Shown in pieces: positions 56,900 through 64,000 of a stretch of 64,000 nt of DNA. The first letter of the stretch is position 1, and each line of letters starts with the position of its first letter. The stretch lies in contig JAJDHT010000002.1 in assembly GCA_030266325.1 (NCBI GenBank), positions 52,551 to 116,550 of the forward strand, given 5' to 3'. The notes below the pieces were generated by a model. The model did not search any database. It was not told the DNA's origin and was given only the letters and a program-made list of their open reading frames with translations. The translations under genes were made by a program, and so were the position numbers. This stretch comes from Ruminococcaceae bacterium OttesenSCG-928-I18. Lineage in GTDB: Bacteria > Bacillota > Clostridia > Oscillospirales > Ruminococcaceae.

Positions 56900-57232
56900 A
56901 TGGCAGATAGATTTTTTAGCTTCAAAAAAGCGAAACCGTCACTTTTTACGATCGAGCTGATCGATGGAAAGAAACTGCTCGTTAAAATGCCAAAGAAAAG
57001 AGTGTTTGAGCAGATGTCTGCGCTTGATGAACTGGATGAAAAAGGCGCGAGCGTGGACGAGCAGATGCTCGCCATCAGTTGTGTCCTGGCGGAAATACTC
57101 TCAAACAACATGTCCGGAATGCAGTTCAGCGCCGACGATATCGATGAGATGTTCGATTTTGAGGATAAAATGAACCTGTTCCGGGAATACCAAGAGTTCA
57201 TGTCTTCCGTCACTGAAACAAACCCAAACTAA
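56900..57232 (+). CDS. Tail assembly chaperone (gpG-like)
   Basis: Position before tape measure; slippery CCCAAAC at stop. Confidence 0.8.
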   Translation: MADRFFSFKKAKPSLFTIELIDGKKLLVKMPKKRVFEQMSALDELDEKGASVDEQMLAISCVLAEILSNNMSGMQFSADDIDEMFDFEDKMNLFREYQEFMSSVTETNPN

Positions 57233-57507
57233 AACTCCCTCATTACCCCGTCCCCAGTAAGGAGGGAGAGATTTTTCCAATATTCACCAAAGGGGAAAAA
57301 TTGGTCATCGACTACACCGGACTTAACATCATAGATATCCAGGAGATGGACCTCGATATCTATTTGTTTTTTCGCCGGGAAGCTTACATCCATTTCCATA
57401 GCCAGACAAAGGAAGGACGCGACTACCTTCAGAACTGCTTTAGGATTGATCAGACTCGTCCTGACCGGACAGCGTTGCGTGAGAATTTTGGAAAGAAGGA
57501 GGGATAG
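57217..57507 (+). CDS. gpT-like extension, probably made by -1 frameshift from 56900 ORF
   Basis: -1 frame is open from 57217 to 57507; the ORF-track start at 57301 is only a TTG codon. Confidence 0.7.
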   Translation, partial: NKPKLKLPHYPVPSKEGEIFPIFTKGEKLVIDYTGLNIIDIQEMDLDIYLFFRREAYIHFHSQTKEGRDYLQNCFRIDQTRPDRTALRENFGKKEG

Positions 57508-57509
57508 GT

Positions 57510-60500
57510 ATGGCTAGGGGAGCCATTAAAGGTATCGTTGTTGAGATCGGCGGCAAGGCCGACAAGCTGATCCGCGTCCTCAGTGATGTGGAAAAAAAGT
57601 CAAAGGGCCTCCAAAGTGAACTGAAGAACGTGGATCGACTCCTTAAATTTGATCCCAAAAATACCGAACTCCTGTCCCAAAAACAAAAAATTCTCGCCAA
57701 TGCCATCAAGGAAACCAAAAACAAGCTGGACACGCTCAAAGAGGCCGAAAAACAGGTGCAGGCACAGTTCGAGCGCGGCGAAGTGTCGGAGGAAGCATAC
57801 CGGGGCCTCCAACAGGAAATCATCGAAACTGAGCAGAAACTGAAATCGCTTACCAAACAGCAGCAGGACTTTGGCAGCGTGGCTGCCCAGCAGGTGGCCG
57901 TTGCCGGAGAATCGGTAAGGGCTTTTGGCGACGGTATGCAGACGGTGGGCCGCGCTATGATGCCCGTCACCGGGGCCGTGGTCGGGCTCGGGACCGCTGC
58001 CGCGGGTACCGCGATTGGGTTTGAGTCCGCGTTCGCTGGCGTACAAAAAACTGTCGACGCCACCGATCAAGAATTTGCCGTGCTTCGTGAGGATATACGA
58101 GGGATGGCTCTCGAAATGCCGCAGTCGGCTGAGGCCATCGCTGGCGTCGCTGAGGCCGCTGGACAGCTGGGCGTCGGTGTTGAGGATATCGAGGAATTCA
58201 CCAGAACCATGGTCATGCTGGGGGATACCACCAACCTTAGCTCCGAGGAGGCGGCCACGGCTATCGCACGCTTCACCAACATCACCGGCACTTCACACAC
58301 CGAAGTCGACAATTTTGGCTCTTCCCTCGTTGCCCTGGGTAACTCATCCGCGGCTACCGAATCGGATATCCTCTCTATGGCCACCAACCTCGCCGCCGCT
58401 GGGAGTCAGGTCGGAATGACGGACGCTGAAATCCTCGCCATGTCCGCTACCCTGTCCTCCCTTGGCCTCGAAGCTCAAGCCGGCGGCTCCGCATTCTCAC
58501 GGGTTATGAAACAAATGGCCACCGATGTGGAGCTGGGCGGTGGAAACATCGAAAACTTCGCCGAAGTCGCCGGCATGTCCGTCCAGGAATTCTCAGACCT
58601 GTTCAATAACGATGCCATGGGCGCTCTCAATGCTTTCCTTCTCGGACTTGGCGATACCGAAAGCATGGGCATGTCTACCATCGCCATGCTGGATGAAATG
58701 GGCATCACTGAACTGCGCATGAGTGATGCCCTCATGCGTACATCCGGATCCAATGACCTGCTCACTAGATCTCTGGAAACCTCCAGAACCGCGTGGGATG
58801 AAAACAACGCGCTTGCTACGGAAGCGGAAACACGATACCAAACAACCGAGAGCCAGCTCCTCATGCTCAAAAACCAGCTGGTTGATGTGGCCATCAGTTT
58901 TGGAGACGTCATGCTTCCGGTCATTCGCGATGTGGTCAACTGGCTGAAAAATCTCGTCGCACAACTGGGCACCCTAAGCCCCGAAACGAAAAAAACCATC
59001 GTCATCGTTGCGGCTGTTGTGGCGGCCATCGGCCCGCTTCTACTCATTCTGGGAAAGGTCATCTCGACCATTGGTACCATCATGACCATGGCACCCAAGA
59101 TCGTGAGCACCATCAAGTTGGTGGGTACTGCTTTCAAGGGCCTTGGCGCCGCGATGGCCGCCAACCCGGTCGGTCTCATCATCGCCGCTATCGTCGCTCT
59201 CATCGCTATCCTCGTGCTCGCATACAATAAATGTGAGTGGTTCCGGGAAATGGTCAACGATGCCTTCGCTCAGATCAAAGTGGCCATCCAGAACGCGATC
59301 CAGGCGGCAAAACCTGTCATCGATCAACTCATCCAGTCGTTCCAGAACCTCATGGAGGCTCTGCGCCCTGTCATCGAATTCATCGCCTCCTATGTCATAT
59401 CCATTTTTAGAGGCCTTGCGGCCGCTATCACACCCGTCATCGCCGCTATTAAAAACGTTATCGATTTTGTCACAAACATCATCAACGCTTTCAAAGCTCT
59501 CCTCCAGGGGGATCTCGACGGTTTCGTCCAGTACATACAGGCTGCTCTGCAAAATGTTTGGCAGTTCATCCAGAATATCGTCGACGCCATTGTGACCTAC
59601 GTCGTGACTTTCCTCGAAAGCATGGGCATCGACGTCAAAACCATTTTTCAGAATATCTGGCAGGCTATTGTCGGGTTCTTTTCCGGGATCGGGCAGTGGT
59701 TCGCCGACCGATTCACCGAGGCCCGCGATGGGATCGCGCTCGTGTTCTCCACCATCGGCACTTGGTTCGCCGCGCGTTGGGAGGATATTAAAGCGGCGTT
59801 TGCCGCCGTGGGTACCTGGTTCCAAACGGTCTTCCAGACCGCGTTCGACAACATCGTCTTCGTCTTCCAGGCAATCGGCGAGTGGTTCGCCGCGCGTTGG
59901 ACCGACATCACGACCGCGCTGGCTCTCGTGGGATCTTGGTTTCTCAATATGTTCCAGACCGCTTACAACAACGTGCTCAGCGTGTTCCAGGCCATCGGCG
60001 CTTGGTTTGCCGCAAGGTGGGCTGATATTCGTGCCGCTCTCGCTACTGTCGCCTCCTGGTTCCTCAATATGTTCCAGAACGCTTACAACAACGTGGTTAG
60101 GGTCTTTCAGGCCATCGGCGCTTGGTTCGCAGCTCGTTGGGCCGATATTAAGGCCGCCCTCGCTAATGTGGCGTCTTGGTTTTTGACTACTTTTACAAAC
60201 GCATATAACAACGTTAAGGCGGCCTTTCAGGCCATCGGTTCTTGGTTCAGTGCCCGCTACAACGACATCACCAATGCCATGAGCGGGATAGCAAGCTTTT
60301 TTGGAAATGTGTTCAACCAGGCTTGGGAAAACGTTAAGAGCGCGTTCTCCGGTGTGACTGCCTTCTTCCAAGGAATCTACGACACCATCACGGGAATCTT
60401 CAGCAACATCGCCAACTCCGTCAAGAACGCCATCAGCGGCGCCGTTGACTCCGCTAATAGCGTTCAGGCAGGAAGTGCATCCGTCAGAGCTATGGCTACA

Positions 60501-60767
60501 GGCGGCGTGCTGCGTAACGGCATGGCTGTCGTCGCTGAGGCCGGCGCACCCGAACTCATCGAAATGGTGAACGGTGAAGCTATCGTTACCCCGCTCACCA
60601 ACCGCGGTCCGGTTCCTGTTTCCGCCTCCGCCGGTGCTACCGCCTCGGGCGTCGTCTTGCATCAAAGCAATGCCTTCTTTAGCCCCAAAGCTCTCGACCC
60701 CGCTGAAACCGCCAGGCTGAACCGCCGCGCTACTCAGCGCACCGTCCTTCAACTTCGAAAGGGGTAG
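57510..60767 (+). CDS. Phage tape measure protein
   Basis: 1085 aa, N-terminal coiled coil, hydrophobic segments, repeated FQAIGAWFAARWADI; directly before distal tail gene. Confidence 0.95.
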   Translation: MARGAIKGIVVEIGGKADKLIRVLSDVEKKSKGLQSELKNVDRLLKFDPKNTELLSQKQKILANAIKETKNKLDTLKEAEKQVQAQFERGEVSEEAYRGLQQEIIETEQKLKSLTKQQQDFGSVAAQQVAVAGESVRAFGDGMQTVGRAMMPVTGAVVGLGTAAAGTAIGFESAFAGVQKTVDATDQEFAVLREDIRGMALEMPQSAEAIAGVAEAAGQLGVGVEDIEEFTRTMVMLGDTTNLSSEEAATAIARFTNITGTSHTEVDNFGSSLVALGNSSAATESDILSMATNLAAAGSQVGMTDAEILAMSATLSSLGLEAQAGGSAFSRVMKQMATDVELGGGNIENFAEVAGMSVQEFSDLFNNDAMGALNAFLLGLGDTESMGMSTIAMLDEMGITELRMSDALMRTSGSNDLLTRSLETSRTAWDENNALATEAETRYQTTESQLLMLKNQLVDVAISFGDVMLPVIRDVVNWLKNLVAQLGTLSPETKKTIVIVAAVVAAIGPLLLILGKVISTIGTIMTMAPKIVSTIKLVGTAFKGLGAAMAANPVGLIIAAIVALIAILVLAYNKCEWFREMVNDAFAQIKVAIQNAIQAAKPVIDQLIQSFQNLMEALRPVIEFIASYVISIFRGLAAAITPVIAAIKNVIDFVTNIINAFKALLQGDLDGFVQYIQAALQNVWQFIQNIVDAIVTYVVTFLESMGIDVKTIFQNIWQAIVGFFSGIGQWFADRFTEARDGIALVFSTIGTWFAARWEDIKAAFAAVGTWFQTVFQTAFDNIVFVFQAIGEWFAARWTDITTALALVGSWFLNMFQTAYNNVLSVFQAIGAWFAARWADIRAALATVASWFLNMFQNAYNNVVRVFQAIGAWFAARWADIKAALANVASWFLTTFTNAYNNVKAAFQAIGSWFSARYNDITNAMSGIASFFGNVFNQAWENVKSAFSGVTAFFQGIYDTITGIFSNIANSVKNAISGAVDSANSVQAGSASVRAMATGGVLRNGMAVVAEAGAPELIEMVNGEAIVTPLTNRGPVPVSASAGATASGVVLHQSNAFFSPKALDPAETARLNRRATQRTVLQLRKG
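59868..60240 (+). repeat. 120-bp (40-aa) tandem repeats inside the tape measure gene
   Basis: TTCCAGGCCATCGGCG-like block ends at about 59880, 60000, 60120, 60240. Confidence 0.85.
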
Positions 60768-60776
60768 TAGAAACCT

Positions 60777-61637
60777 ATGCGCAGACGTGTGGAGTTTGTG
60801 AATGAGGACAACTTGATCCTCAGCGCGGATTACAATCAATATTCCCCAGTTCGACTTCTGAAAATCGAGGGCGTGACTGCCATCACCAACAGTGTGGTCA
60901 CTACAGATAACTCTATGATCGATGGCTCTACACATCAGGGTACTACTACAAAAGAACGACATATCGAATTGACCTTCGAAATGTTCGAAAACTACAAACA
61001 AATTCGTGATATCCTCTATCTCGTTTTTAAACCGAAAACTACGGGGACCTTCTACTACACGGAAAACGGCGAGACTAGGAGGATCCAATACGAACCCGAG
61101 GATATCGACATCGATAACGAGGGTGTCGTTCGGAATATCGTGGTGTCTCTCAAATGCACCGATCCCTATTTCGAGGCCTTGGACGAGACTGTCGTCGATA
61201 TGGCCGCCTGGGATGCACTCTTTGAATTTGAACATGAATTCCTTGAGGAGGGCGAGGAACTCGCGACGCGAATCGCGGAAATCATCAAAGAGGTGCCGAA
61301 CGAAAGCGCTGCGAAAAATTTGGGTATTACGGTTCAGTTCACCGCCGAGGGTCCCGTCTTCGCGCCCGCTATCTACCATCTTGAAAGCGGAGATTTCGCT
61401 CGCGTTGCGGTTGATTTGATGGCGGGGGACTCGGTGGTCTATACCACGCATACGAATAACAAAAAGGTGTTCCTCTTCCAGGGCGGTGAAAAACGAGAGG
61501 TCAATGAACTGCTTGACGAAGATAGTGAGTTCATTCAGCTTGGCCCTAAGAAAAATACCTTGAAATATGACGCGGATTCTGGGATTGAGTACCTCAACGT
61601 CCAGATCATCTACCGGTTTAAGTTCGCGGGGGTGTAG
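60777..61637 (+). CDS. Distal tail protein (Dit-like)
   Basis: Position; RHIELTFEMFENYKQIRDILYLVFKPKTTGTFYYTENGETRRIQYEPEDID. Confidence 0.8.
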   Translation: MRRRVEFVNEDNLILSADYNQYSPVRLLKIEGVTAITNSVVTTDNSMIDGSTHQGTTTKERHIELTFEMFENYKQIRDILYLVFKPKTTGTFYYTENGETRRIQYEPEDIDIDNEGVVRNIVVSLKCTDPYFEALDETVVDMAAWDALFEFEHEFLEEGEELATRIAEIIKEVPNESAAKNLGITVQFTAEGPVFAPAIYHLESGDFARVAVDLMAGDSVVYTTHTNNKKVFLFQGGEKREVNELLDEDSEFIQLGPKKNTLKYDADSGIEYLNVQIIYRFKFAGV

Positions 61638-61641
61638 AGAT

Positions 61642-62724
61642 ATGAATGACTATACCGCTCAGCGTAACAAGCCGATTCGCGTTTACTCTCCTCAGCTTCT
61701 TTTTCAGGGCATCATTGAAGATCATGACTCCCTGCTGTGGAAACGGCGCTATTACGAACCGGGAGAGTTTGAACTGAAAGCCCCCATCACCGACCACAAC
61801 CGTAACCTTCTCAGACCTGGGAACATCCTCACTCTGCGCAATGCGGGTGAGGCCATGTTCATCGAGGACTTGGAAAATGAGGATACCAGCAACGCCAAAC
61901 AACTCGTGCGCGCAGGACGGGCACTCTCGGCCTATTTCGATTTTCGTCGGATCGGGACGCCTTTAAACCCTACGGCCTATTTCTCTGGGCCCGTCGAAGA
62001 CGCGATGCACTTCCTCATAAACTTTTGCGCGCCCTTGCCTCTTGTCGAGTTGGGCAACGTTCAGGGGTTCCCTGAAGTGGTCGAGTTCCAGGCTACTATG
62101 AAGAACCTGTCCTCCTACCTCACTAAGCTGAGCCGCGCGTCGGGGATCGGGTACCGACTTCGCCCGGACTTTAAACAGAAAAAACTCTTCTTTGAGACTT
62201 ACAAAGGCGTCGATCGTACCCTGTCTCAAGGCGTTAATTCTCGCGTCATCTTCTCCGAGGCGTATGAAAACTTGAACGAGGTTCGGTATCGATACAACGA
62301 TCAGCTCTTCGCGACAGAGGTGGTGGTGGGCGGCGAAGGTGAAGGCACCGATCGCGTCTATGTCACGATCGGTGGGGGATCCGGTCTACAGCTCCGGCAG
62401 GGCTTCTGCGACGCTAAAGACCTGCGTAGCGATAACCTCTCACCGGCTCAATATCGGGCCAACCTCCGGCAAAGAGGGCTTGAATGGATGGCGGGACACT
62501 GCATTAACGAAAGCCTCGAGTTCAAAACCGACCCTACCGTTAATTTTAACTACCGCGAACATTACGATCTCGGGGATCTCGTGACCGCTGAAAAAAGAGA
62601 GTGGGAACAGCAAGTGGACCAGCGTCTTACTGAATTACAGGAAACCTATGAGCATGGAGGTATGTCGGTCGACCCCACCATGGGGGATCCGCTGCCTGAA
62701 TCTATTGATTGGAGGGATGAATAG
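61642..62724 (+). CDS. Gp37-like siphovirus tail protein
   Basis: IRVYSPQLLFQGIIEDHDSLLWKRRYYEPGEFELKAPITDHN. Confidence 0.8.
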   Translation: MNDYTAQRNKPIRVYSPQLLFQGIIEDHDSLLWKRRYYEPGEFELKAPITDHNRNLLRPGNILTLRNAGEAMFIEDLENEDTSNAKQLVRAGRALSAYFDFRRIGTPLNPTAYFSGPVEDAMHFLINFCAPLPLVELGNVQGFPEVVEFQATMKNLSSYLTKLSRASGIGYRLRPDFKQKKLFFETYKGVDRTLSQGVNSRVIFSEAYENLNEVRYRYNDQLFATEVVVGGEGEGTDRVYVTIGGGSGLQLRQGFCDAKDLRSDNLSPAQYRANLRQRGLEWMAGHCINESLEFKTDPTVNFNYREHYDLGDLVTAEKREWEQQVDQRLTELQETYEHGGMSVDPTMGDPLPESIDWRDE

Positions 62725-63824
62725 TGGCTTCGAGAACTTCGTATTTTTGGAATTCCCGCGATCGTGATCGCGTCTATGACGCCGCCAGTTTCGAGGATTG
62801 GCTTATGCCGTTCTTCACCACGGGCGTGTTTAATGGGTGCTTCTCGGTCAGCGCCAACGACAATATGTCCGTCACACTGGTAGGGGGGCCTCTTGAGGTC
62901 AACAACCAACGGTGCGGCTTCGTTAACATCGGCGGGAAGGTCATGAAACAGGTCGGGGAGGAAGTGTTCGATGTGCCCACGGCGAGCGGGAATCTCTCTC
63001 GCATCGATCGCGTTGTCCTTCGCTGTGACAGGATCAGTCGAGATCTCTACCCACTCTATGTGGTGGGGAACTTTTCAAACAACCCCGCCCCGCCTCCTCT
63101 GGTTCGGGAACACGGTATCTACGACCTCTCTGTGTGTCAGGTGCATGTGGATCCCGGGGTGATTAAGATCACACAGGACAAGATCCAGGATGAACGCATG
63201 GATCCCGATGTGTGTGGCTGGGTGGCAGCGACTGTGGATGAAATTGATTTCTCCCAAATTACTGCACAGTTTGACGCCTTCTTCAGCATGTACTCGGAAA
63301 TGATCTCCGAGCAGTATCAAATATACCTCGCGCTGATCGATGGCAAAGTTGACGACGCTCAGGACGCCTACAACGCTTTCGTCGACCGGATGAACAGCTA
63401 CGAGGTGACCGCACAAGCTGAGTTCGAGGCCTGGGTCGCGTCTCTGAAGGACATCCTTGATGAGGAAGTGGCGGGACACCTGCAGCTTGAAATCGAAGAA
63501 TTACAAGCGCACGTCCCTGTGGCGAATATCGGTACTGTCGATTGCTCTCACGTGACGGATCAGAAGTTCCCAGTCTGCATCATCGGTGCCGCGGAATGGG
63601 CGTTTGGGTTCGGTGGGGCTGGTCTCGGGCCCTTTGGTGGCACGAACCTTTCTACCGTTCAGGCGGGCTACGAGTATGACGGGGCCGGCAGCATTTCCGT
63701 CACCGTGCCGCAGGCCTTTGCTGCTTTCACCAATTCTGCGCCCGTCGGTGAGAACCAGTTCTCTTTCTATCCCGATGATACAACCATCAACACTACTACC
63801 CTGCTCTTGCAGGTACAAAACTAA
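62724..63824 (+). CDS. Phage tail/baseplate protein, possible receptor-binding
   Basis: Position after Gp37-like gene; N-term RTSYFWNSRDRDRVYDAASFEDWLMPFFTTGVF. Confidence 0.65.
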   Translation: MASRTSYFWNSRDRDRVYDAASFEDWLMPFFTTGVFNGCFSVSANDNMSVTLVGGPLEVNNQRCGFVNIGGKVMKQVGEEVFDVPTASGNLSRIDRVVLRCDRISRDLYPLYVVGNFSNNPAPPPLVREHGIYDLSVCQVHVDPGVIKITQDKIQDERMDPDVCGWVAATVDEIDFSQITAQFDAFFSMYSEMISEQYQIYLALIDGKVDDAQDAYNAFVDRMNSYEVTAQAEFEAWVASLKDILDEEVAGHLQLEIEELQAHVPVANIGTVDCSHVTDQKFPVCIIGAAEWAFGFGGAGLGPFGGTNLSTVQAGYEYDGAGSISVTVPQAFAAFTNSAPVGENQFSFYPDDTTINTTTLLLQVQN

Positions 63825-63835
63825 GGAGGTCTCTA

Positions 63836-64000
63836 ATGGCAATTAAGCACATAGATCGGGGCACTCTTGCCTGGGATGAAGACATCAATGAGAACTTTGA
63901 TGACTGTATGCCCATATCTGAATACGACCCCCCCGAACAAGGACAAACGACGGGGCCGGTCGCACGGGCCGGGGGCATCAAACCCTTCTTTTCCCAAAAA
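63836..64000 (+). CDS. Phage tail-region protein (partial, runs off window)
   Basis: AAGGAGG then ATG at 63836, MAIKHIDRGTLAWDEDINENFDDCMPISEYDPPEQ, open to the edge. Confidence 0.6.
   Translation, partial: MAIKHIDRGTLAWDEDINENFDDCMPISEYDPPEQGQTTGPVARAGGIKPFFSQK

Noticed and set aside
59040-61451. 803-aa minus-strand ORF opposite the tape measure and Dit genes
   Set aside because: Antisense shadow of strongly supported plus-strand phage genes; no RBS, low-complexity His/Asp-rich product typical of reverse frames

Overview
High-GC Firmicutes/Clostridia-like chromosome (about 1-31.9 kb) joined to the left part of an integrated HK97-type siphovirus prophage (about 32.02 kb to beyond 64 kb). 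The host part carries: a CynX-like MFS transporter, YdcF, a Zn/Cd P-type ATPase with a separate HMA protein and ArsR/DtxR regulators, a split MetH, a T-box-controlled tryptophanase/tyrosine phenol-lyase-like gene, cysK with an Rrf2 regulator, EI, alr, csp, trmO, osmC, MATE, pyk, deoB and a tRNA-Trp(3' part)/Asp/Thr cluster. The prophage is integrated at the tRNA-Trp 3' end and encodes: integrase, ImmA/CI/Cro switch, DUF2800/DUF2815/PolA/VapE/VRR-NUC/SNF2 replication block, RelBE-like TA, a terminase remnant, portal-protease-capsid, connectors, tail genes and tape measure. Main items to follow up: (i) an in-frame HNH/TerL-nuclease chimera with no TerS or TerL ATPase; (ii) two reverse-strand cargo genes for surface proteins sharing an unusual SPQTGD sorting-like motif, one with Cys/His 'HDxxCGY' repeats and one with an internal sorting motif followed by a second signal-like segment; (iii) five matching 16-bp operators around divergent cI/cro promoters; (iv) a C CCA AAC slippery site at the tail-chaperone stop codon; (v) two families of short dispersed palindromic/MITE-like repeats in the host part, one copy lying in frame inside an ORF and one copy with an apparent 8-bp target duplication; (vi) a T-box before a lyase-family gene. 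All family names come from reading the translated sequences; no database search was run.
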